The notes beneath the pieces are model-generated. The model was not told the origin of the DNA and did not search any database. It saw only the letters and a program-made list of their open reading frames with translations. A program made the translations under genes and the position numbers. This document shows, piece after piece, positions 15,172-22,519 of a stretch of DNA of 42,797 bases. The number at the start of each line of letters is the position of its first letter. Positions within the stretch are counted from its first letter, which is position 1. This stretch comes from Terriglobia bacterium (lineage in GTDB: Bacteria > Acidobacteriota > Terriglobia > Terriglobales > Acidobacteriaceae): positions 1 through 42,797 of the forward strand of contig JAIQFZ010000079.1 in NCBI GenBank assembly GCA_020073015.1. The letters are read 5' to 3'.

Positions 15172-15846
15172 TTGACTGAAACCGCGCCCGTCATCACCGT
15201 CTCCAATCTGATCAAGCAGTTTGGCCGTTTCGCGGCTTTGCGCGGCGTTAGTGCCGACTTTGCGGGCGGAAAGCTTTACGCCATTCTCGGCGATAACGGT
15301 GCGGGCAAAACCACGCTGCTGCGCACTCTCGCGGGGCTCAATCAGCCCTCCAGCGGTCAGATCACGATTCTCGGAACCAGCAACTTTCACGACATCTGCC
15401 AGCAGGTCGGCTACATGGCGCACCCATCGCTGCTCTATGACGAAATGAGCGGGATGGAGAACCTCGCGTACTTCGCGCAGTTGTACGGAATCGCCGAGGG
15501 TTCGCGTTGCGCGGACATCATTCGCGCGGTCGGCCTGGACCCCGAACTCAGCCGCCCGGTCGGCCAATATTCCCAGGGCATGCGGCAACGGATGTCGCTG
15601 GCACGCGCGCTGCTGCACGACCCCAAAATTCTGTTGCTCGACGAGCCCTTCTCGAACGTCGATATTCATTCGGCCGGTGATATGGTGCGACTGCTTGGAG
15701 GTACGCGCGATCAGGGCAAGACCATCTTCGTAGTCACACACCAGGCCGCCCTGCTCGAAGGCACGGCTGACGAATTCGTCTGGATGGAAGCGGGCAAGAT
15801 CATCGGCCGCACGCGTAGCTTCAAGCCGCCGGAGCCCGTGGCATGA
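15172..15846 (+). CDS. ccmA: CcmA, ATPase of the haem-handling ABC complex CcmABCD
   Basis: Complete ABC ATPase: Walker A GDNGAGKTTLL, signature YSQGMRQRMSLARALL, Walker B ILLLDEPFSNVD and the switch His in VVTHQ. With CcmB, CcmC and CcmD it releases haem-loaded CcmE, driven by ATP. The start is assigned to TTG 15172, 11 bases after the ccmE stop, giving 224 residues; a longer frame to 15046 would overlap ccmE in another frame and adds non-family sequence. The stop overlaps the ccmB start (ATGA). Confidence 0.9.
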   Translation: MTETAPVITVSNLIKQFGRFAALRGVSADFAGGKLYAILGDNGAGKTTLLRTLAGLNQPSSGQITILGTSNFHDICQQVGYMAHPSLLYDEMSGMENLAYFAQLYGIAEGSRCADIIRAVGLDPELSRPVGQYSQGMRQRMSLARALLHDPKILLLDEPFSNVDIHSAGDMVRLLGGTRDQGKTIFVVTHQAALLEGTADEFVWMEAGKIIGRTRSFKPPEPVA

Positions 15847-16544
15847 GCCCGGCTTCTGACATCACGCGGGGCCCCGCGCGCGGCATCACGCGCGCCACGC
15901 TGCTCAAAGACCTGCGTCTGGAGTGGCGCTCGAAGGATGCCATTAACTCCATGCTGTTCTTTTCACTGCTGGTAGTCGTGGTCTTCAGTTTTTCGTTTGA
16001 TCCGGTGGCGGAAGAGTCGCGGCACATTGCGGGCGGGCTGATCTGGGTGGCTTTCCTGTTCGCAAGCGTGGTCGCTCTGAATCAGACCTGGGCGCGAGAA
16101 CTGCGCAACCAGGTACTCGACGCCTATCGGGTCTCGCCCGCGCCCGCCAATTCCCTGTTCCTGGCAAAGGCCATCGGCAACTTCATTTTCGTCAGCGTGC
16201 TTGAAGTACTAATGACTCCGCTGTTTATCGCGTTCTACCGGCTGCGGGCGTTGGGTCCGGCATGGCAATTGCTTGTCGTGGGAGTGCTGGGGACGTGGGC
16301 CCTGGTCGTGAACGGGACTTTCTTTGCGGCGATGTCGATCCGCACCCGCAGCCGGGAGATCATGCTGCCGCTGCTGCTGTTTCCGATTTCGATTCCTGCG
16401 ATCCTGGCCATGGTCCAGGCAACCACAGCCATTCTCACCGACGAGAACAGCGCCCGCTTCTGGATTGTGTTGCTTGTGACCTACGATCTGGTGTTTACTA
16501 CCAGCTGTTTGCTTCTATTTGAAACCGTATTGAATGCAGAATGA
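15843..16544 (+). CDS. ccmB: CcmB, membrane subunit of the haem-handling ABC complex
   Basis: A 233-residue membrane protein with six hydrophobic helices. The family opening RATLLKDLRLEWRSKDAINSM and the segment LNQTWARELRNQVLDAYRVSP are typical of CcmB. It pairs with CcmA. The ATG overlaps the ccmA stop by four bases, indicating translational coupling. The gap to ccmC is 24 bases. Confidence 0.92.
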   Translation: MSPASDITRGPARGITRATLLKDLRLEWRSKDAINSMLFFSLLVVVVFSFSFDPVAEESRHIAGGLIWVAFLFASVVALNQTWARELRNQVLDAYRVSPAPANSLFLAKAIGNFIFVSVLEVLMTPLFIAFYRLRALGPAWQLLVVGVLGTWALVVNGTFFAAMSIRTRSREIMLPLLLFPISIPAILAMVQATTAILTDENSARFWIVLLVTYDLVFTTSCLLLFETVLNAE

Positions 16545-16568
16545 CGAACGTGGAATGACGAGCACGAA

Positions 16569-17432
16569 ATGAAACGAGCCTTCCCTGTCCTCAGCATCCT
16601 GACCGCGATCCTGCTGAGTTACGCCCTGTACCAGGCGCTGGTGGTCGCGCCGACTGAACAGACGATGGGCGACGTGCAGCGGATCTTCTACTATCATGTG
16701 CCCTCGGCATGGACCGCATTCTTCCTCTTTTTCATTAACTTCGTCGCGTCGATTCAGTATCTGGCTCGAGCGAACTCCAAGACGGACCGCCTTGCCTCTT
16801 ATCTAGCGGTGGGCATCGGAGTCGTGGTGTTCGCAGCGGCGTTTTTCATACCATTGCCCGAAGGCATGCGACCGTCGGCGGTCGGGACCACCGGCCTGCT
16901 GGCCACTGGCTTGTATCTTCTGGTTCGCTCCCTGTTTTCCCAGGCCGATACCGACGTACTGGCGCTGGTGACTGCGGAGGTGGGAGTGGCCTTCTGCCTG
17001 ATCGTGCTGGTTACCGGTCCCATTTGGGCGCGGCCGGTATGGGGAATTTGGTGGGCTCCGGGAGACATTCGTCTGACTTCGACGCTGGTACTGTGGCTGA
17101 TCTACGTAAGCTACCTTGTATTGCGCCGTTTCTCAGCGAGCGGACAGACCCCCATTCTGGCCGCCGCACTGGCCGTGCTCGGCGCGCTGTGCGTTCCGTT
17201 TGTGTACCTATCGATCTGGTTCTTCCGCACGCAGCACCCGCAGCCGGTCATGGGCGGCAGCGGATCGATCGATCCCCGCATGATGCACGCGCTGCTGATC
17301 AATTGGCTTGCGTTTATGTGTTTCGCGTTTCTAGTGTGCTGGTCGCGCTACCGGCTGGAAAAGTTACGGCGTGAAGTGGATGAAGTTCACGCCCTCGAAT
17401 CTCTGAAAGATGTCTCCAGGAGCGCACGATGA
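16569..17432 (+). CDS. ccmC: CcmC, haem-delivery membrane protein with an altered WWD motif
   Basis: A membrane protein of 287 residues of the CcmC/F/CcsA haem-handling superfamily, which loads haem on CcmE. The two axial His positions are visible in YYHVPSAW and TQHPQPVM. The tryptophan-rich WWD loop reads WGIWWAPGDIRLTS, where the usual form is WGTWWVWDARLTS: the third Trp is lost and a residue is inserted (APGD). Such a change may go with the cysteine-type CcmE. A charged C-terminal tail follows the last helix. The stop overlaps the ccmD ATG. Confidence 0.93.
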   Translation: MKRAFPVLSILTAILLSYALYQALVVAPTEQTMGDVQRIFYYHVPSAWTAFFLFFINFVASIQYLARANSKTDRLASYLAVGIGVVVFAAAFFIPLPEGMRPSAVGTTGLLATGLYLLVRSLFSQADTDVLALVTAEVGVAFCLIVLVTGPIWARPVWGIWWAPGDIRLTSTLVLWLIYVSYLVLRRFSASGQTPILAAALAVLGALCVPFVYLSIWFFRTQHPQPVMGGSGSIDPRMMHALLINWLAFMCFAFLVCWSRYRLEKLRREVDEVHALESLKDVSRSAR

Positions 17433-17557
17433 TAGGAAACGGATACCTCTTTGCAGCCTACGCGGCTACCTGGATCATCCACATCGGCTACCTCTTGACG
17501 ATCGTCTCGCGCTACTCGCAGCTGAAGCGGGAGATTGAGGAATTGAAGAAGAAGTAG
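17429..17557 (+). CDS. ccmD: CcmD-like small membrane protein
   Basis: A 42-residue frame beginning MIGNGYLFAAYAATW at the ATGA overlap with ccmC. It has one membrane helix (about residues 5-26) followed by a charged coil ending REIEELKKK, as in CcmD. CcmD holds CcmABC and CcmE together and helps release holo-CcmE. It is very short and easily missed. The stop codon lies in a heptamer array. Confidence 0.85.
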   Translation: MIGNGYLFAAYAATWIIHIGYLLTIVSRYSQLKREIEELKKK

Positions 17558-17630
17558 TCAGTAGTCAGCAAAACCTTTCGCCCGCACCGTCGATACCGAA
17601 TGCCGACTACTGGCTACCGACTACGACTAC
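17553..17630. repeat. Paired inverted heptamer arrays after ccmD
   Basis: AGTAGTC occurs twice in tandem at 17553-17566, spanning the ccmD stop. After a 37-base spacer the opposite orientation follows: CGACTAC, TGGCTAC, CGACTAC, GACTAC at 17604-17630. The arms are complementary and could form a long hairpin ending the ccm transcript. The rest of the gap up to 17767 holds no gene; TTGACA at 17695 followed by AAAAGT is a weak possible promoter. Confidence 0.7.
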
Positions 17631-17767
17631 ATTCCTTACAACCATTTCTCCCTCTCCCGCCGTCTAAACTGGCGGCGCCAATCCCTGCTTGGCTTGACAG
17701 GGTATCTCCCAGATGTAAAAGTATTTGTTTGCTTTAATCCCAGTTCTGGTGACAGGTACGCATCCGC

Positions 17768-20700
17768 TTGCTTAGGGCGTCGAGCCGCTGTGGTGTTTGT
17801 GTGCCGTTCTTGTTCTCAGAGTCGGGTCTCAAGTCGCGGGCGCGCGCCATTGGGCGGCCGTTCGTCGCTCTTCTTCTAGTGGCGATGGTCATCGGGACCG
17901 GCGCTGCTTTCTATTTGGCCACCGGAGCCCGCCTCGCCAAGGCCGGGCCCTCGCAGCCTGGTCCACGAAAGATTGTCTCTACTGTGTCGGTACCCCTGTT
18001 TTTTGAACCCAACCTGGGCCAAACGGACCCACAGGTCAAATTCCTGGCGCGCGGTAGCGGCTACGGGTTGTTCCTGACCGCCAATGCGGCGGTGCTCGAA
18101 CTGCAGCCTTCAGGCCATCAGCCTTCCGCTAGTTCGGTGATCCGGATGAAGCTGGAGGGTGCGAACGATTCGGCTCGGGTTTCGGGTGCTTCGCCTCTGC
18201 CGGGCAAGAGCAACTACTTTATTGGCAACGATCCTTCCAAGTGGCGCCACGGCATTCCGCAATTTGCCCGCGTCGAATATCAGGCCGTTTATCCGGGCGT
18301 CGATCTCGTTTATTACGGCGACCAGGGACAGCTCGAATACGACTTCCGCGTCGCGCCCGCCGCGGATCCGAACCAGATTGCTCTGCAATTCGACGGCGCC
18401 TCGGCTCATCTTGATTCGGGAGATCTGCTCCTCTCGACCGATCAGGGCGATGTGCGCTTCCACGCCCCGCGCATCTATCAGCAGGATGGAAATGCCCAGA
18501 GAGCGATTTCAGGTAGCTTCCGGCAGATCGCGGACAACAAGATTGGATTCACCGTCGGAGCCTACGATCGCAACCGCGAGTTGGTGATTGATCCGGTGCT
18601 GAGCTACTCGACCTACATCGGTGGATCGCTCGACGAGTCGCTCGTGCACGTCGCGATCGGTCAGGATGGCAATATCTATCTGGCTGGGTCGACCCTCTCG
18701 TCGGATTTTCCGACGGTGAACCCGTTCCAGGGTGGACTGGGAGCTGCGGGCGCGCAGAACATCTTCATCGCGGTGCTCAATCCCAATCTGCAAGGCACTT
18801 CGCAACTGGTTTACGCGACCTATCTGGGAGGTTCGCTGCCGGTGAACGAGGTGGATTCGGCGGCGGGTGTTGCGGTGAGTAGCAATACCGACAACGGACA
18901 GGGCTACGACGTGTACGTCGCGGGCTCAACCACTTCGACGGACTTCCCCACCAACGGCGCGAACGGTCCGTTCCAGGCAACGATTCCATCCACCGCTCCC
19001 GCCGGGAACCACGGCTTCGTCACGCGGCTGAATTGGGCAACCAACTCGCTGCGTTACTCCACCTACCTGGCCGGCACCAACGGAAAGGATACGGTTACCG
19101 GCCTGGCCATCGACACGGTCGGAAACGCCTATGTAACCGGATTTACGACCTCGACCAACGACGTGAGCAACGGATTCCCGGCCAATAGCAACGGGTTCCA
19201 AACCGTATCGAATGCGCCCAGCCAGTTCTTTGCGAGCAAGATCAACACCAAGGGCACAGGGACCCTGAGCATGCTGTACTCCACCTACTTCGGCGGTGGG
19301 AACCCGCAGTCCGGGACGACCCAGGGAGGCGGCATTGCGGTGGACGCCTCGGGCAACATGTACATCACTGGCGGTACGAATTTTCTAGGTCCGCCGACGG
19401 GACCGAACGGGGAAGCCCCATTTCCGATCTTGAACGCGCAGCAGAGTTGCCTCGACGAAGCCAGCACAACGGTTTGCCATCTGACCAACCCGACGGCACT
19501 CGATGCCTTCGTCGCGAAGATCAATCCGAATATCGCCGGTGTCGGGAGCCTGGTGTATTCGACATATCTGGGCGGCGCGGGTAACGATATCGGGTATGGC
19601 GTCGCAGTCGATCCGGCCGGCAGTGCCTACCTCACCGGTTCGACGACCTCGGCTGGCGCCACGGGATGGGTGGCACCGACCGCGATCACTCCTTTCCAAA
19701 GTGATAATGGAGGCGGGGTTGACGCGTTCATCGCGAAGATTGGAAACCCTGGGTCGGGAACCTCGTTTCCCTTGACCTACTTCACCTATCTGGGTGGATC
19801 CGGTACCGATATCGGCCAGGCAATCGTGGTCGACGCCAACCAGGCGGCCCACGTCGCCGGCACGACGAATTCCGCCGATCTGAACTTCCTGAACCAGTTG
19901 CAAGGATACGGCGGATCCAACGATGCGATGGTTGCCCTGATCTCGACGACTCTTTCAGGCCGTCCCACCACCAACAACGGGGACTACCTGACTTGGCTTG
20001 GTGGTAGTGGGGACGATCAGGGCTTCGGAATCGCGCTCGACTCGAGCAACGTGACCTATGTAAGCGGCATTACCAACTCCGCGACCGACTTTCCCACCAC
20101 GCCCAACCCGTACCAGTCGCAACTGAATGGGTCTCATTACGATGCTTTTGTGAGCAAGCTCGGCGCCAACAGCGTTCTTCTCTTGAGCCCGGCTGCGAAC
20201 AGTCCATCCCCCAAAACGGTGGCCGTTGGAAACCAGGTTGCGTTCACGTTCGACATTTTGAACCAGGGGCCGGACACGGCCACCAACGTGATCTTTATCG
20301 CAACGATACCCGCGACTGGCGTCGGTTCGCAGGCGGCCAAAGTCACGAGTGGCAGTGGCTCGTGCGGGACGCTGGTTCCCGGCGGAACTACGATCACGTG
20401 CACGATCTCGCAGTTGGCCCCGGGAGCGACCGGCAAGGTAGAAGTCGATTTGACGCCCACTGTTCCCGTGATCAACCCGTCGATCACGGTTAAGGGCGTG
20501 GTCAGCGCAAATGGCGGCCCGGTTCAGTCGTCAGTGACACAGCCGTCCGCCAGCATCACCGACTTCAAGATCAGCGCCACGGCTCCAGCTACGATCACCG
20601 CTGGGGAGACGACCAGCACCACCGTCACGCTGACGCCGTTGCCGACGTACACGGCGTCGATCTCCGTGACGGACTCGGGACTGCCCACGGGTGCGACCGG

Positions 20701-21076
20701 GACGTTTAATCCGATCTCGCCGATCAACATGAGTGGAACCACGTCGATGACCACCACCCTAAGCATCGTCACCACCGCGCGGCCGGTGACGACGGGCAGC
20801 TTGCTGCGTGGGCGCTCGTTCTATGCCACCTGGCTGCCGGTCGGAGGTTTGAGCTTGCTCGGACTCAGCGTGGGCGCAGGCTCCAAACGACGGCGCTGGC
20901 TGGCAGGAGCGCTGCTGGGACTGATTGCTGGCCTCATCTTGCTGCAGGGAGCGTGCGGCTCTTCGAGCAGCCCCACCACAAGTGGCGGCACTCCGGCGGG
21001 GACCTACACCATCACCATCACGGGTTCCTCCGGCACCATCTCGCGCAACACGACGGTGCAGCTGATCGTGAACTGA
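17768..21076 (+). CDS. Large secreted SBBP beta-propeller protein with DUF11/Ig-like domains
   Basis: About 1100 residues; the exact start is uncertain (TTG 17768 or a later GTG/ATG). A signal-anchor (VALLLVAMVIGTGAAFYLA) is followed by the FFEPNLGQTDPQVKFLARG domain at about 75-270. Then come many SBBP repeats (YSTYLGGS...D.G.GIAVD...AYVTGSTTS.DFPT) at about 275-800, predicted as beta-propeller, and a DUF11-like domain (NQGPDTATNVIFIATIP) near 830-910. Ig-like sequence follows. The C-terminus has a hydrophobic segment, basic KRRR, a second hydrophobic segment ending QGACGSSSS, then a final strand GTYTITITGSSGTISRN. Surface display is likely. It ends at a clear terminator. Confidence 0.88.
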   Translation: MLRASSRCGVCVPFLFSESGLKSRARAIGRPFVALLLVAMVIGTGAAFYLATGARLAKAGPSQPGPRKIVSTVSVPLFFEPNLGQTDPQVKFLARGSGYGLFLTANAAVLELQPSGHQPSASSVIRMKLEGANDSARVSGASPLPGKSNYFIGNDPSKWRHGIPQFARVEYQAVYPGVDLVYYGDQGQLEYDFRVAPAADPNQIALQFDGASAHLDSGDLLLSTDQGDVRFHAPRIYQQDGNAQRAISGSFRQIADNKIGFTVGAYDRNRELVIDPVLSYSTYIGGSLDESLVHVAIGQDGNIYLAGSTLSSDFPTVNPFQGGLGAAGAQNIFIAVLNPNLQGTSQLVYATYLGGSLPVNEVDSAAGVAVSSNTDNGQGYDVYVAGSTTSTDFPTNGANGPFQATIPSTAPAGNHGFVTRLNWATNSLRYSTYLAGTNGKDTVTGLAIDTVGNAYVTGFTTSTNDVSNGFPANSNGFQTVSNAPSQFFASKINTKGTGTLSMLYSTYFGGGNPQSGTTQGGGIAVDASGNMYITGGTNFLGPPTGPNGEAPFPILNAQQSCLDEASTTVCHLTNPTALDAFVAKINPNIAGVGSLVYSTYLGGAGNDIGYGVAVDPAGSAYLTGSTTSAGATGWVAPTAITPFQSDNGGGVDAFIAKIGNPGSGTSFPLTYFTYLGGSGTDIGQAIVVDANQAAHVAGTTNSADLNFLNQLQGYGGSNDAMVALISTTLSGRPTTNNGDYLTWLGGSGDDQGFGIALDSSNVTYVSGITNSATDFPTTPNPYQSQLNGSHYDAFVSKLGANSVLLLSPAANSPSPKTVAVGNQVAFTFDILNQGPDTATNVIFIATIPATGVGSQAAKVTSGSGSCGTLVPGGTTITCTISQLAPGATGKVEVDLTPTVPVINPSITVKGVVSANGGPVQSSVTQPSASITDFKISATAPATITAGETTSTTVTLTPLPTYTASISVTDSGLPTGATGTFNPISPINMSGTTSMTTTLSIVTTARPVTTGSLLRGRSFYATWLPVGGLSLLGLSVGAGSKRRRWLAGALLGLIAGLILLQGACGSSSSPTTSGGTPAGTYTITITGSSGTISRNTTVQLIVN

Positions 21077-21095
21077 ACCTTCCGACGTTCTTGAA

Positions 21096-21121
21096 GCCTC
21101 CGCTTCGGCGGGGGCTTTTTT
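21096..21121 (+). terminator. Intrinsic terminator after the SBBP gene
   Basis: GCCTCCGC-TTCG-GCGGGGGC forms an 8-bp stem (one G-T pair) with a stable UUCG tetraloop, followed directly by six T. It lies 20 bases after the stop codon and is the best terminator in the window. Confidence 0.92.
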
Positions 21122-21134
21122 GTTTTGGGCGACG

Positions 21135-21174
21135 GGCGAGCTTCGCTCGCCTGCCCGGACGAAGCCGTCCGGGC
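21135..21174. repeat. Double-hairpin palindromic element (intergenic)
   Basis: GGCGAGC-TTC-GCTCGCC at 21135-21151 is followed by GCCCGGAC-GAAGCC-GTCCGGGC at 21153-21174. Both stems are perfect. The layout matches the copy inside lpxB. Confidence 0.8.
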
Positions 21175-21219
21175 CTGCGCGACTCCTCTAAGTCGCTCAA
21201 AAGGCGACAGATTCCGTTC

Positions 21220-21247
21220 TTGACAATATCGCATATTGCTATATAGT
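21220..21247 (+). promoter_or_regulatory. Sigma-70-type promoter of the XRE/flotillin/PspA operon
   Basis: A perfect -35 TTGACA (21220-21225), a 16-base spacer and -10 TATAGT (21242-21247). A start point about seven bases downstream would leave only some 10 bases before the ATG at 21264, and no Shine-Dalgarno is seen, so the first gene may be translated from an almost leaderless mRNA. Confidence 0.8.
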
Positions 21248-21256
21248 TATTGCGAT
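21228..21256. promoter_or_regulatory. Palindromic candidate operator over the -10 element
   Basis: ATCGCA at 21228-21233 and TGCGAT at 21251-21256 are inverted around an AT-rich centre that is itself nearly symmetric (ATTGCTATATAG / TTAT). It covers the -10 box and the predicted start point, a good place for autorepression by the XRE-type protein encoded next. Confidence 0.6.
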
Positions 21257-21263
21257 TTGATAT

Positions 21264-21773
21264 ATGACACTGGGCGAGAAAATTCGTTACCTCCGCGAAG
21301 TAGATGGCTCGCTGCGCGGGCTGGGACGGCCCATGACCCAGCAGGAGCTGATGAAGGCGATCCGCAAGGAGACGAGCAAGACGATCAGCCAGTCGTACCT
21401 GTCGCAGATCGAAAGCGGGAAGCGCCGGCACATGACGCAATCGACGCGCACGCTGCTGGCGCGGTTTTTCAAGGTGCACCCCGGGTTTCTGGTGGATGAC
21501 CCGGAGGGCTATCACACCGAACTGGTGTCAGATTTGCGCACGACGGAGGGGCAGTTGGACGTGTGGCTGCTGCAGGGCTCGGAGCGATTTGCGAGCGATC
21601 CGGAGGTGAGCGAGGTGCTGATCAAGCTGGCGCGCGCCAAGGATACGCGGGGGTGCATGCTGCTTCTGGGCGAGATCCTGAACACACCGGGGCTGGCGGA
21701 CCGGTTGTTGGAAGCGCTGCGTCCAGAACTGGGGCGCGCCGCGGGCTCGGCCGCGAGGAGGCGAAACCTATGA
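21264..21773 (+). CDS. XRE-family transcriptional regulator
   Basis: A protein of 169 residues. An N-terminal helix-turn-helix of the XRE type spans about residues 3-65: LGEKIRYLRE, MTQQELMKAI, and the recognition region ISQSYLSQIESGKRR. The helical C-terminal part (VSDLRTTEGQLDVWLLQGSERF and following) has no domain I can name and may sense a signal or form dimers. It is the first gene of a five-gene run with the NfeD-like, flotillin, small membrane and PspA genes. Its stop overlaps the next ATG (ATGA), preceded by GAGGAGG. It is likely to regulate the operon. Confidence 0.88.
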   Translation: MTLGEKIRYLREVDGSLRGLGRPMTQQELMKAIRKETSKTISQSYLSQIESGKRRHMTQSTRTLLARFFKVHPGFLVDDPEGYHTELVSDLRTTEGQLDVWLLQGSERFASDPEVSEVLIKLARAKDTRGCMLLLGEILNTPGLADRLLEALRPELGRAAGSAARRRNL

Positions 21774-22390
21774 CCTGGGCTGATTTTTATTTGATCTGTT
21801 TCGCCGTTGGGTTTTTGTTGAGCGCGATTTCGTTCATCGCGGGTGGGCTGCGCTGGCATGTGCATCTGCCGCATTTCCCGCACGGCGGCGGGCATGTTGG
21901 GGCCGGGCACGCGCCGGTGGCCAACGGGAGCGCCGGCAACGGTACAGCCGCGCATGCAGGGCACGTGGCACCCGTGTCGCCGTTCAACTTCATCACGCTG
22001 ACGGCGTTTCTAGCGTGGTTTGGCGGGACGGGATTTTTGATCACTCGCTTCTCCAGCATCTGGTTCGCGCTGGGGCTGCTGATTTCGATAGGCGCGGGGC
22101 TGGTGGGAGCGGCCATTGTGTTCCTGTTTCTGTCGCGTGTGCTGATCTCGCACGAGGAGAACATGGACGCGGCCGACTACGAGATGGTGGGCGTGCTGGG
22201 ACGCACCTCCATACCGATCCGCGCCGGCGGTACGGGCGAAATCATTTACTCGCAGATGGGCACGCGCCGGACGTGCGGCGCGCGCAGCGAAGACGGAAGC
22301 GCGATCGAGAAGGGCGCGGAGATTGTGGTCACACGCTATGACAAGGGCATTGCGTATGTGCGGTTGTGGGAGGAGATGAGCGGCGAGTAG
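21770..22390 (+). CDS. NfeD-like membrane protein with a cytosolic/OB domain
   Basis: A protein of 206 residues with membrane helices at about residues 5-27, 74-95 and 101-124. A His/Gly-rich loop between the first and second is unusual (HVHLPHFPHGGGHVGAGHA). The C-terminal OB-type domain (MVGVLGRTSIPIRAGGTGEI, IEKGAEIVVTRYDKGIAYV) is that of NfeD/YuaF proteins, which partner with flotillins. The ATG at 21770 has the strong ribosome site GAGGAGG (21755-21761) inside the XRE gene. The His-rich loop could bind metal. The flotillin gene lies 129 bases downstream. Confidence 0.85.
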   Translation: MTWADFYLICFAVGFLLSAISFIAGGLRWHVHLPHFPHGGGHVGAGHAPVANGSAGNGTAAHAGHVAPVSPFNFITLTAFLAWFGGTGFLITRFSSIWFALGLLISIGAGLVGAAIVFLFLSRVLISHEENMDAADYEMVGVLGRTSIPIRAGGTGEIIYSQMGTRRTCGARSEDGSAIEKGAEIVVTRYDKGIAYVRLWEEMSGE

Positions 22391-22403
22391 CGAGTGGCGA
22401 GTT
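22383..22403. repeat. Heptamer tandem array overlapping the nfeD-like stop
   Basis: GCGAGTA, GCGAGTG and GCGAGTT stand in tandem with a strict 7-base period. The TAG stop codon of the NfeD-like gene (22388-22390) lies inside the array. Confidence 0.75.
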
Positions 22404-22476
22404 TGGAGGACCGAGCGACTAGTAGGTGCGAAGGATTTAAAGAGACGGCTTTGGGAAGTGACAGCTTTAGTCCGCG

Positions 22477-22504
22477 AGAGGCTAGAAGCCAGTAGCTAGA
22501 GGCG
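22477..22504. repeat. Heptamer tandem array before the flotillin gene
   Basis: Four consecutive heptamers, AGAGGCT, AGAAGCC, AGTAGCT, AGAGGCG, end a few bases before the flotillin ribosome site. The period is exact and every unit fits AGNNGCN. Confidence 0.75.
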
Positions 22505-22519
22505 ATTTTAGGAGGCGAT

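Noticed and set aside
17640-17767. Riboswitch (c-di-GMP or cobalamin type) ahead of the SBBP gene
   Set aside because: None of the conserved core sequences of these classes can be found.
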